Shown piece by piece: positions 34,970 through 45,519 of a stretch of DNA of 64,000 nucleotides. Origin of the DNA: Porphyra umbilicalis (taxonomy: Eukaryota > Rhodophyta > Bangiophyceae > Bangiales > Bangiaceae); NCBI GenBank assembly GCA_002049455.2, contig KV918806.1, positions 1 to 64,000 of the forward strand, in the 5' to 3' direction. The translations under genes were made by a program, and so were the position numbers. Below the pieces are notes generated by a model that was not told the origin of the DNA, made no database searches, and saw only the letters and a list, made by a program, of their open reading frames with translations. The stretch's first letter is position 1. Every line of letters starts with the position of its first letter.

Positions 34970-35350
34970 CAGTAGGCCTACAGCTTCTAGCGAGTCGAGC
35001 CGACTTCGGCCAAGTAAAATCGTCCTCCGACAAAATCGGCAAAAATCACCATCGACGTGAAGCAGACGTCGAGGGGAGTACAGCGCACCCGGGTGCGTCT
35101 CGAACGGAGACGATCCGGCGTATCGGCGGCCCGTCAAAGTCTGCTCGATGAGAGCAGTAGGCCTTCTGCTCCCGGCCATAATCGGGGCCCACTACTTCCG
35201 GCCAAAATCGACCAAATTCGACTTACACCAGAATCGATTCGGGCCCGTTGGGAGCGGTAGGCCTACTACTTCCAGCCAAAATCGACCGAAATCGACTTGC
35301 ACCAAAATCGACTCGTGCCCGTCGGGAGCAGTAGGCCTACTGCTCCCGGT
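34970..35350. repeat. Palindromic repeats in the 3' untranslated part of copia 1
   Basis: AGGCCT-centred palindromes occur near 34974, 35159, 35259 and 35333. The last is a perfect 26-bp palindrome at 35323-35348, and the last two are 74 bp apart. Between them AAAATCGAC-type words recur. The block lies between the RNase H stop and the 3' LTR. Confidence 0.75.
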
Positions 35351-35625
35351 TAAAACCGCCCAAAATCGACTTCGGCCAAGTCGAGTCGGGCGATCGCCGC
35401 GAACCCGCGGCTGCGCCGCTGGTCGCCCCCAGTTGCGCCACAGCGCCCCAGGACGGTCCCAACCGGCCGTCCCCCCAAGGCAACAGCGCCCCATGGCCGG
35501 CCCCAAACAAGTGGATGGTAGCGCAACCGTCCACGACTGGCACCGGTCCGCGGCAAGGTCGACGGAGGTCGCTGCCACGAATCCGGGGCCGCGCCACTGG
35601 ACGCCTCCAGTGGCGCCATGGTGCC

Positions 35626-37128
35626 TCAGCACTTCCCCAACAGGGGGTCGCCAGGCCCGGCGCCCCGCTCAGCCGCGCCCAGGTCTTTACCAACCCCCAT
35701 AACAGCCCGGAAAGCCGTGAACGCCGACGACGGCAGCGGCTTGCTGAGCCCATCCGCCGGCATGTCGGCGCTCGGGAGGAAGTAAGAGGACACATCCCCG
35801 CGCGCCTGAGCGTCGCGAACCATGTGGTAGGCGACGTCGACATGCTTGGTCCGCCCCGTCGCCTCGAAGCTGTTGACCAGCGCCAGGCAGGACTGGTTGT
35901 CCTCCCCCATCGCCACGGCTCCACCGTCGACGGCCAGAGCCGACAGCAGCTTGCGTAGCCACAGCGCCTCCTTGGTCGCCATTGCGTCGGCCACGTACTC
36001 GGCCTCGGCCGTAGAGGTAGCCACGGTCGACTGGCGCTTACTTGCCCACGCAATCGCCCCGCCATTGCAGGTGAAGTCGAAGCAGGTTTTTGACCGACGA
36101 CCGTCGATGTCGCCGGCCCAGCCGGCGTCGACAAACCCTTGCAGCGGCTCGCTGCCGCTGTAGACCACACCAAGGCGAGTCGTCCCGCGCAGGTAGCGCA
36201 GAACCCTTTTGGCCGCGCGCATGTGGTCCCCCTCAGGGCAGGACATGAAGCGCGACAGCACCTTCACGGCAAAGGCGATGGCTGGCCTCGTCGTGGCAGA
36301 CAGGTAGAGGAGGGAGCCGACCAAGTCGGCGTCATGGTTGCCCTCTGGCAGCAGGCCCTCCCCTGTCTTGGTCAGCTTGACCCCCGACGACATCGGCGTC
36401 TTGTTTGGCGTCGCCTTGTCCATCCCGAACGCCTCCAGCAGCGTCGCGGTGTGCCCCGGGTTGCTCAACGTCAGAGTCTTTGCCGCCCGGTTGCTCATGA
36501 CCTTCATGCTGTTCAAGTCCTTGGCCTCCCCCATGTCGCGCACCTCAAACTTGGCAGACACGGAGCGCTTGACGGCGTCGACCCCAGCCAGCTTCTCGCC
36601 TGCCACGATAAGGTCGTCGACGTACAAGAGGATAAAGATGCACCCGTGCACGGGGTGATGCCACTCATAGAGGCACGGGTCCACCTTGGACCGGACCGCC
36701 CCCATCTCTTTGAGCTCTTTGTCGAGCTTGATGCCCCACAGCCGCCCCGCCTGCTTTGTCCCGTATAGCGCCAGGTTAAGCCGACACATCTCGTCCAGCC
36801 CCTCCGGTTCGACACCGTCGAAGAGTTTGATGTACATCTTCTTGAACATCTTGGCGTTGAGGAAGGCTGTCTTGACGTCGCCATGGTGAATCTCCCAGCC
36901 CATGGCTGCCGACACAGCGAAGAGAGCACGTGTCGTGACCGCTTTGGCTACCGGAGCCCACGTCTCGTCAAAGTCTCGTCCGGGCACCTGCTTGAACCCT
37001 TGGGCCACGAGTCGAGCCTTGTAGCGCGTGAACTTGCCCTCTGCGTCGTGCTTGATGTCGAACACGAATCGCGTCTTTATGGCCTTGTGATCCTTTGTTG
37101 TTCCCCGTGGTCTTGGACCAGGTGCCAA
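35626..37128 (-). pseudogene. Copia 1 reverse transcriptase-RNase H
   Basis: A 500-codon open frame with the copia RT signature: TRFVFDIKHDAEGKFTRYKA, ARLVAQGFKQVPGRDFDETW, the HHGDVKTAFLN block, YGTKQAGRLW and the catalytic YVDDLIVAG. It is followed by RNase H with GFVDAGWAGD, STAEAEYVA and KHVDVAYHMVRD. The RT-RH part itself has no internal stop, but it lies in a different frame from the upstream gag-integrase frame, so a frameshift near 37115 separates it from the polyprotein. Confidence 0.9.
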
Positions 37129-37177
37129 GGTGCTTGTGTGCCGCCACCTCCTTCTTAATGGCCTGATTCCACAGCGG

Positions 37178-39238
37178 CTAGTCAGGACGAGCGCGCGCCT
37201 CCTTCTCGTTTGCAGGCGGCTTGTGCAAGTCCCAGCCCGCCTCAGCCGCGGAAGCGTTACCGCTTGCCAGGTACGCCTTGGGTTCCTTCTCCCACCATGT
37301 TACCTTGGCAGCTGGCTTGCGCTTCGAGCGACGAGGCCATGGTGTGACGCTGTCACTAGCCGCAGGTGCTTGAGCAGCGGCGGGAGTCGAGCCACCGACG
37401 CCGTCCTCGTCCTCCTCCTGGCTATCGCCAGAAAAGGAAGGAGGACGGACTTCGTTGTCGCTGTCAGAGGTCTCGTCGGGGGAGTACTCGTCCTCTCGCC
37501 CGCCTTTTGCGCCGATCGTCTCCATTGCCCTTTCTGTGGCGCCATCCTTGTCGCCGTCATATTCCGCAGTCAGCCGACGACCAGCGCTTGACCCGACTGC
37601 TGACGTCTTGACCTTCGCCGGGCTCTCCTCTATAAGCACGTCCCGACGCTCGAAGACTTGGTTTGTCTCGTCCTCGAGGATGCGGCAGGACCTGCCACCG
37701 ACAATGTAGCCGACAAAGCGGCCGACGTCGGTCCTCGGCTTCAGCTTGCGCTGCTGCTTTTTCGGCTTGAACGCCCACGCCCGACTCCCCCAATCGCGGA
37801 ATCCCGCGACGTTGAGGCGTCGACCCGTCAGCGCCTCGAGCGGCGTCACATCGAGCCCCGCCTGGGGAGATCGGTCGAGCACATGGACGACGGGGTACAA
37901 AGCCTCGGCCAACAACTCTTCCTCCGCACCGGCGTCAAGTAGGGCAGCCCGCACGCGCTCCATCAGCGTGCGGTTCACCCGCTACGCCTTGCCGTTCTGC
38001 TGCGCCTAGTACGGCGCCGTCATCTCAGACGTGATGCCCTTATCCTCGTATGATGCCTTAAGATCGTTTGTGACGTACTCCTTTGCACCGTCGTGACGAA
38101 CACGCTTCACTTTCACGCCCGTCAGAGTCTCAAGCTGCTTGATGCGCGTCTTGAGCACCTCCGGCGCCATCCCGTTTGTTTTAATAGGCGTAGCCGTGAT
38201 GAACCCCGTCGAGTCCTCCAGCGCCGTCATAAAGTAGAGGGAGCAATTCAGCGACTCAGTGAGTGGGCCACCAATGTCGGTGTGCACAAGTTCGCACTTG
38301 GTTGTCGCTGTCGACGAGCGGGGGCTGGGCGACTGAACCATCTTGCCGTCCTCACACGGCACACACACCGTGCCAATGACGCTCTTGGCGTCTGCCACTG
38401 ACGACGGCATGCCGTCGACCATTGTGGCCGCCCGCTTGAGGTTCTCCAACCACAAGTAATTGAACCTACGATGCCACAGCTCCGTCTCCCCAGCGATGCG
38501 CGTCGATACCGCGCACGCCGAAGCCTTGACCGGCTTGACCGTGAGCGTGTACTGCTCCAGGTCGTTGACCTTGCCGACCACGGTCGCCTTGTCGAGCGCT
38601 CCGCTCCAATGGACAGCATGCCCGTCGCTGAGGATGTAAGAGGCGTTTCCGACGAGCACTACCGCACCACGATTGCGGTCAACCACTCGAACCGAGTGCA
38701 GGTTGCTGGTCAGGTCCGGTACGAGCATGGCCTCCCCGAGCACCATGCGCGTCTTGGTTTTGCCCTTGCCAACGTTCATGGAGACGTGGCCGTGCTCCTT
38801 GATGGGTACCTTTTCGCCGTTGGCCAAGGTGACCTCGGCCCTGCTTCCCGCCGTCCGGACTGTGAAGCCCATATCCCCGGCGGCCATGTGGTTGGTTGCG
38901 CCAGAGTCGAGCACCCAAGTTGATGAACACAGGGAGCTTCCGCGAGCCTTTCTGCTCCCGGTATTAGCAGTAGAAGCAGTATAGGCCAGAGGGGCACCCG
39001 CGTGTGGCCCGCCGCCGTTGCCGCCATCACGGCCACCACCGCCGGGCTTGCGCTTGCTCTTGGCCTCGTCCGCCTTCTTCTTTTGGGAGTCGCGCTGCAT
39101 GTTTCCCTTCTTGTTGCAGTAGCAGCACACGACGGACTTCTTGTCAAACGGCTTCTTAGGCGCCGCTGCCGCAAAGGCTTGTGATTTGACACTGCCAGAA
39201 GGCTTGGAAGTGCCGACAGAAATGCTCCGCTGCTCGAC
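37178..39238 (-). pseudogene. Copia 1 zinc knuckle, protease and integrase region
   Basis: One frame with stop codons at 38006 (TAG), shortly after it (TAG near 37984) and at 37178 (TAG). It shows a zinc knuckle (CCYCNKKGNMQRDS) in which the metal-binding His and last Cys are replaced by Asn and Ser. The protease motif is VLDSGATNHM. The integrase His-Cys domain has its second His lost (HRRFNYLW). Catalytic Asp residues are in VHTDIGGP and VRHDGAKEY. The expected catalytic Glu before RVNRT is a TAG codon. Integration by this copy's own protein is therefore impossible. Confidence 0.85.
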
Positions 39239-39900
39239 TTAAAGCAGCTTAGCTGTCACGTCCGACATGACGAGCTTAGTGTCCTTGTTCTCCAGCACCG
39301 TCCTGAGCATCCCGTACTCTGCCGGGAGCCCTGCCAGGACACGCAGCGCATGCGTGTTGTCGTTCATGGGTCTGCGAGCATGACGAGCTCGTCCCGGAAC
39401 ATCTTGGCGCGCGACGTGAACTTGATGATGTTCTCGTCGCCGCCCTTCTTGAGACTGCTCAGCTCGTCCATGAGTCGCAGCAGCCGCGCGTTGTCTCGCG
39501 CCTCGAACATGACCTTGAGCGCGTCCCACGCCTCTTTGGCCGTGTCCACCGACGTGACCGTGTTGAGGTGCACGGGCTTGACCGACATCTGAATGGTCGC
39601 CACCGCTGCCTCGTTCATGGCGTCCCACGCGTAGACCACCGGGTCGCACTTCTTGTCGTCGGACGAAGATGCCGGTCGGTCCGTCACGACCGCCGCCCAG
39701 AGCTTCTCGTTCTTGAGCTGCGCACGATGGTACGCTGCCCACACCTTGTAGTAGTCGTCCAGCTGCGCAGAACCGCGGGCCGCCGTAGCGGCCGTGGTCT
39801 GCCATGTTGACGACCTCGGCGCCGAACAGCGCCGCGCTAACGACGTAGGGAGCAGAACACGCCCGCCTGACGCCGGAACACACCGCGATCCCAGCGACAT
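39239..39900 (-). pseudogene. Copia 1 gag
   Basis: Begins at ATG 39900, just inside the 5' LTR and PBS. The UBN2-like gag core is readable (YYKVWAAYHRAQLKNEKLW, then DTAKEAWDALKVMFEARDN and DENIIKFTSRAKMFRDELV) up to a stop at 39364. It continues in another frame (DNTHALRVLAGLPAEYGML) to TAA at 39239, after which the zinc-knuckle frame follows. Thus there is one frameshift and one nonsense codon. Confidence 0.8.
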
Positions 39901-39947
39901 CGTCTCACCAGCAACCGCAGGGAAGACGACGGTTACCACCAGCGACA

Positions 39948-39962
39948 GCTGGGCCCATAACC
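39948..39962 (-). other. Primer-binding site of copia 1 (half-tRNA-iMet type)
   Basis: Minus-strand GGTTATGGGCCCAGC directly follows the 5' LTR. It is the exact complement of the anticodon stem-loop of eukaryotic initiator tRNA-Met (GCTGGGCCCATAACC, anticodon CAT). This is the known half-tRNA priming mode of Ty5 and Drosophila copia. Confidence 0.85.
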
Positions 39963-40361
39963 TGTGAATTGAGTGGTAGTTGGGTGGATGCGTTGCTTCA
40001 CTCCAGAGCGGTCTGAGGCGCGAGGCCAGCAGGCTCTTAAACCCTCCGTGTGCCTCTCTTGCCACGTTCTGCCGGCGCGCCCCCCCGCCAGCGCAGTGCT
40101 CCCTCCTTTGGAGGGAACATGCTCTCACCACCCCACAAATCGCGACGCCCCTCGATGACCCCACAAGAATCTCCCCGAGCTCAGCTTTAAACGGAGCTGC
40201 CCTCAATATACAAGTACAAGTGATTACATCACACACATACAGCAATGCATGATAATGGCACAGTCAAACAAGCCGATGACCGCATAAGTACTCCCGATAT
40301 TAGCCAGGCAGTCCGCGGTAACTCCAACGTACCTGCGCGGGCTTGCGGGGCTGCCTCAACA
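39963..40361 (-). repeat. 5' LTR of copia 1
   Basis: 399 bp. Begins on the minus strand at TGTTGAGGCAGCC (40361) and ends TTCACA, directly followed by the primer-binding site. Confidence 0.93.
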
Positions 40362-41817
40362 GCACCCACAATACTTCTCACAGGGGATGTTCACCCGTGC
40401 GCACCTGCAGACCTCAGGACTGCAACGGCCGACATGAAAGCACGGCCGATAGTCCGCAGCACGCCCATCCTCGTCGTTCATGCCGCCAGGGGAGAGGGAG
40501 AGTGTGGTGCCCTGCTGTCGCGGACGTTGCGAAGAAACAGCTTGCGACAAGAACCTCGGCGAACCCGTAGCCCGACGAGGGGAGTCATTCTCGGGCGCGT
40601 CCTAAAGTGGAGGCGTCACATGACGGCGACGCTCCTCAGGCAGCCCCACTGCTGCCATATAGGCCATCACTGTACGACACGTCTGCCCAGGTACGAAGGC
40701 AGCCAGTCGACAGCTGTCGTGCTGCTTCACTATGCCGCTGCCGGCTCGAAGAAGACCAACTTAGTCGGCCGTCCACCCGTCGTCCTCCTCTGGGGTTGCA
40801 CGCGGATGACGGCGGGGATCGAATCCGCAGTCCTGACACGCGTTGGCGGCGACACTGATCGCCCCGTGGGTTGCCGCAGCCAGCAGCGCGAGACGCACTG
40901 ACGACTGCGAAGGCAAAGAGACACCGCCACACACTTAAGCGCTGACCACCGCGCCATGCCCGGCCGCAGGGGGGTTTCCCTCGTGCCCCGCGACGAGATG
41001 GTCCACGCCCGACCTCCTCTGGTGCGCCTCGAGGAAGCCAAGCACATTGAGGTCGGGTGAAAGATGAACAGGTACAAAGCCGGGGGTAGTTGGTTCTGGC
41101 TCTCTGCATGCGGGACCGTGAAGACGGCACGCGTAGCGTAGAAAAAAGGCGTCACAGCAGTCGGGAGAACGTGTCCCGCTCAAGTACCGTCGTGGCCATT
41201 GGGGTTGGCATTGTGGGCACCGCCATAGGCGTACCGGTGGAGACATGTCGAGAAACCGCTTGAAGAAGAGACCCGCCGAGGGACGCTTTCGCTGCCACAA
41301 CACCAGCCCCAGGCGACCGCAACGACGAGCGAATTTCTCGCAGTACGGACACGTCGGCACGAAGACGGAGCCCCTCTTTACACGCAGCTAATGCGGCACA
41401 GGCTTGGCGAACTGCCCAGGCCCGGTTCGAGGGGCCAAGACCGGCAGCCGTGGCGTCGTCCGCGGCACAGCTGCACGCACGTGCGCGATGCACTGGGAGG
41501 GCGCCTAGCACCGGCAGACATGTGGACAGCGGCCGACTGGTCCAGGAAGCGTTGGAGTCTGGACGCGTCCGTGACAATGGTCCGGGATCCGAGGAAGGCG
41601 CACCGCTGCCAAGAACAACAGCGAGACTCACACCACCCGTGAGTTCTGCAAGACACTTAAGGCGGGCTTTTGTCGATGCCTGCTCCACTCTCGCCGTCTC
41701 GTTGTCACGGTCACGTCTCTCAATTAGAGCAATCGTGCGCCTGGCGTTGGCTGCATTGCAGCCGACGAGGGTGGCCAAAGAGTCCACAACCGCCGCCCCA
41801 TCGCCAACCGTCTTCAC
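40362..41817 (-). pseudogene. E(z)-like histone methyltransferase, 5' part (Cys-rich, SANT and CXC start)
   Basis: Upstream continuation of the SET-domain gene. At about 41100-41160 a conserved E(z) segment is visible (CDAFFLRYACRLHG, compared with the family Cys-Arg-Arg-Cys...Cys-Arg-Leu-His). It sits in a different frame from the open frame that reaches it from 41817, so a frameshift lies near 41155. At about 40655-40780 lies a SANT-like domain (HDSCRLAAFVPGQTC, then RTVMAYM). Within it TAA at 40763-40761 replaces the Glu expected four residues after the conserved Trp. At 40550-40362 the CXC domain begins (YRPCFHVGRC, then EVCRCARVNIPCEKYCGC) and is cut by the copia insertion. The N-terminal 200 residues resemble nothing known to me, and the true gene start is not located. 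Confidence 0.65.
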
Positions 41818-42729
41818 GACGGACCAGATGCCACGTCAAGTTGCAGCACTTCGCATCCTGCAAGAGAGGTGGAAGTAGTCCGAGGGACGGCCATCTTCTC
41901 CGTTTTCAGACGCTTCGCTACCGTCGCTGTCATCTCGCCCAGCCCAACGGTCGTGCAGCGTTGCCCTAGCCGCGTCTGCACAGCTTCCAACACGGTCCCC
42001 CATGTGGGGCACAAACCTCTGTGATGGCACATCCTCGACTCGCCGCCACTATTGACGCACAGGTACGTAAAACGTGAACGTCGGAGGCTGCTCCACCGCA
42101 GGCAGGCGCGTGAGACGCACGGCGCCGACTAGAAGTGACAATGGACCAGAGCGCTCAAGCCGCCCGCTGTCCACGGGCCAGTCGGTCCCACGGGAGCATG
42201 ACCTTGCCGCTGTTGACGATTGCGGAACCACGCTACGGTTGCAGCCCGACAAAGAAGACGGACTCGCATCACGCTCCGTTCGCGGCTTCTTTGGCGGAAT
42301 GAGACAGGACGCCCATGTACTGTCGCTATCTTCTTTGTGAAGCTCCGAGGTTGATGACAATGGCAGCTCCGGATGCTCACGGTCCCGAAGCCGCCCCCCA
42401 GCCTCCCCCCTCCCATTCCGCCGCCGGACCCCGCATATGCGGCCGAGGGTATCTTCATTGCCAACGAGGTTAGTTGCACTGTCCAGGGCCGCCCGAGTCC
42501 AGCACTACGCCACTTGGGGAGTACAATCAATGTGCTCAATGGCAACGACGTCGAGCGTTGCTAACACAGGAGTAATGTCGATACCAAAGACCGAACGCCG
42601 TGCCAGCGCCATTTGTCGCGCAACCGCTGCCCGGTTCACGCTGACAGCCGTCTGGACAGCTGCACGGCGGCACCGAAGAGCGTAGCGCCTCGTGCGCTCG
42701 AGCACGAAGACGACGATCCGACCGGCTCC

Positions 42730-43035
42730 AGTTTGACAGGGTGCCCCCGCGCCCGACACGGTATCTCCGCCTGCGTCCGACGGGGCAACACCACCAGCAC
42801 CCGACGCGGCACAACCGCCCGCCCCCAATGGCGCCGCGCCACCCGCAACCGACACAGAACCGCCCCCGGCGCCCGACAGGGCATCACCACCCGCACCCGA
42901 CGCGGCAGCACCACAAGCACCCGACGCGGCACCACCGCCCGCCCCCAATGGCGCCGCACCACCCGCAACCAACACAGCACCGCCCCCCGTGCCCGACAGC
43001 GCAACAGCACCCGCACCCGAGGCGGCACCACGCCC
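42730..43035. repeat. 120-bp repeat of Gly/Ala-rich coding type
   Basis: The word CCCCCAATGGCGCCGC recurs 120 bp apart (42827 and 42947 at AATG). Each unit contains four 30-bp sub-units of the type GCACCCGACGCGGCACCACC. In the minus frame 43146-42505 this reads as a 40-residue Gly/Ala repeat built of four decapeptides. Both periods are multiples of three, so coding is possible but unproven. Confidence 0.7.
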
Positions 43036-43986
43036 GTGGCCGGTCGGCCCGTCATCGGGCCACTCAAGCAGGTGATCCACTGTGACACATTTCATTGCCG
43101 CGTCTTGCAGCGATGGGTGACAGGTCGCGACGGGAAATGGGCGCATGACGGGGCGTCTGCCTCAGTGGAATCTGTCGGTCAGGCAGAAGGAGCGTTGGAC
43201 GACACCCGCAGTGGCTCACGAGACGAATTGTTTCCAATGCAAATTATGCTGTATTTCACTCCGAGAGAGCAGCGACATTGGCCAATCACACGTCGTCGTG
43301 TGGAAAAGACATGCAGTTGGGCGGCCTCAGACGCATTCCGAGTTGCTGGATGGACACAAACTGAACCTGGATCCACCTTGGCGCCCCTTCCCTCATCCGT
43401 CTCGACCCGTCTCGTCTCGCAACTCGAGTGCGCGCCACAACGTCCAGGCGCGCTCTGCCCCCACCGCCTTCTCCGGTACGTGATTATCGCCGCAGGCACG
43501 GACGTCGCATAAACCTGGACTGTGCTCGGTACCGGCACACCTTCTCCGCCGAACGAGGCGCCTTGCGCGCCCACCCCTGCCCGTGCCGTCAGCGTGGCGG
43601 TGGCGTCGGGGAAGCGCGCGGGCGGTACCGTTCACGACGACGGCGGCACGGCAACAGTCGTAGCCACCTGTGCGGACGACGGGCGGCAGCGTCTGCTGCT
43701 GTTGCGCGCGTGTGCGCGCGCCACGCGAGGATGCGGATGGGGTAGGCTCTCCTGGGGGGCAAGAGCAGCGCGACCGCTGTCGTAGCTGGCGGACAACGAG
43801 GCAACACAGCTGTGGTGGCTGCAAAGGTTGCAGATGACGCTACCCTGCCGGCTGTGCGCCGTGTGGCGGCGGTTGAATGGCGAGGCACTGCTGATAAGGG
43901 ATGGGTAGTGGACGTTGTCTGAGGAGAGGTGCCTGGTAAAACGTTGGTGATGCGGCGGCTGAGGGCGACGCGGAAGCGGACACGGC

Positions 43987-44014
43987 GGGGGGGGGGGGGG
44001 GGGGGGGGGGGGGG
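43987..44014 (+). repeat. 28-base G homopolymer
   Basis: An uninterrupted run of 28 Gs, capable of forming G-quadruplexes and a likely site of length polymorphism or assembly error. Confidence 0.9.
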
Positions 44015-44188
44015 AGGCTGACGGAGCCGTCGGGCAAAGCGACTGTGACGGAACGGCATGACACAACACACTCTTACCGACCCCTCGGGATAGCTATCAA
44101 CTACCGCTCGTCATGCCTTCCCTGGTGCCTCTTCCTCATCCCCAGAGTCTCCGTCGTCGTCCTTCCCAGACTCCTCGTCCTCTCAGTC

Positions 44189-45510
44189 TTACTTGTCGTC
44201 GACGTTATTGACGCCGCCCGACCTGGAGCCACCGCGACCACCGACGGGTGGACGGCCCGTCCCCCCCGCCGCCTGGGCTCGGCGGCGAGATTTGAAGCCA
44301 GCAAGCTCGGCGTCCCACGTTGACTCACCCCCCAGTGACACACCGAGTACCCGCGAGGCCGCCACGTTCTCGTCGACGTAAGTCTTCACCCAGACGGACA
44401 CGAGGGACAGCAGGCTGCTATTGGAGACATTGACGCGGCGCGACATGAGTTTCTCAGCCACGTCCGCCAGGGACACCACGCCGCAGGTGATATTCATCCC
44501 GATGGGGAAGTTGTCGTTGGCCGCATCCACAAACTGCTGCTCGACGCGGGGAAAGGCCGCCGCCTGCTCCCGCAGTGCGCACCGAATCACCTTGCGTGCT
44601 AGCTATTCCGCCGTCAGCTCGCTGATAGCAGGACACTCGAAGACAACAGCCTCATCGAACTGAGCCCTCTCCCCCACTTCCCACGACAAATGGAGCGGAG
44701 CCGTCGCTGCAGCGACGGGAGCGCAACGGGAGCAGTCGGCCCTCCGTCCCCGACCCTCCCAAGGAGACTATCAAGAGGAGAAATAGCACGTGGCCCAACG
44801 CCCACCCCGACAGTTGACCCGGCACCGGTTTCCAGCAGGCGCTGGACGCTGTCGGCAGCGCGCATCGCATGGGCGCACATGAGGCCCGTGTGCTTGTGCT
44901 GCAAGTGGACGGCGGACCGCGTCGCAAGGTTCGATCCAGCAGCAACTCCAGACGCCCCCACCCCGTGCCCAGACTGCATTGACGTCGACAATAACGCGCC
45001 TCGGCTGCCCCGGCCCGCGGACCCACCAAGATCGTCGACACGACCGCGGACATCGCGACCCGCTGGTGACGGTGACGCCGACTGCTGTTGAATCTCGTCC
45101 ACGTCAATCGGCCGCCGGCTTGCACCTGCTGCGGCCGCCACACCACCCACACCACCCCGAACCGCACCCGAACCGGCGTCCGAGCCGTCACGACCCCGAC
45201 GAATGCGCCTGTCGTGTCCCCGTGCCCGCGACATCGCAGCGGCTCCCCCTGTTGCTGCGGCCACGGCCGCCCCTACCGCAGTCTCGTTGGGGTTGTCCAT
45301 GGCGCCGACAATCGCGTCAAAGTGCGAGCGGCTCTCCGCGCCGTTGGTCGCAGCCGCAATGCCGTTCGCCTCCATCGTCGGCGGTTCTGCCCACTCGCTT
45401 TTTCGGGTTACTTCTTGGTAACTTTGAGGCGAGACAGGCGCGAGCTGTGTCGCCATGAAGTTGCCAACGGGAGCTGTCAAGAGAGTCATACGGTGGATCC
45501 AAGGTGACAC
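44189..45510 (-). pseudogene. Hypothetical protein with frameshift and in-frame TAG
   Basis: A 299-codon frame from 45510 (possible start MATQLAPVSPQSYQEV) reads as Ala/Gly/Ser-rich protein, then a better ordered segment (HKHTGLMCAHAMRAADSVQRL). Near 44650 the protein-like sequence moves to another frame (FECPAISELTAE), passes a TAG at 44605-44603 and continues as LARKVIRCALREQAAAFPRV, with SSLLSLVSVWVKTYVDENV further on, until a TAA at 44189-44191. That TAA overlaps a GTAAGA and could instead be a splice donor. No family is recognised. It is on the same strand as, and upstream of, the E(z)-like gene. Confidence 0.35.
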
Positions 45511-45519
45511 TTAAGCAAA

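Larger units (their letters stand above)
34432..40361 (-). mobile_element. Full-length Ty1/copia retrotransposon (copia 1) inside the E(z)-like gene
   Basis: A 5930-bp element on the minus strand with 399-bp LTRs at both ends, each TG...CA, and a 5-bp target duplication GCACC at 34427-34431 and 40362-40366. The internal order is PBS, gag, protease, integrase, RT, RNase H, as in copia elements. A purine tract GGAGGAG abuts the 3' LTR. The two LTRs differ at about 20 positions by eye, so the insertion is not very recent. Several in-frame stop codons and at least two frameshifts make it non-autonomous. Confidence 0.95.
41818..44188. other. Interval with repeats but no recognised gene
   Basis: It contains the 120-bp repeat array and the G-tract listed separately. 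Minus-strand frames at 43146-42505 and 43574-43179 could belong to the 5' end of the E(z)-like gene, but I find no motif to support that. Confidence 0.3.

Noticed and set aside
37178-40245. The 293-codon frame 40245-39364 as a host gene starting in the LTR
   Set aside because: Its N-terminal part is LTR sequence and its C-terminal part is copia gag; the gag start is better placed at 39900.
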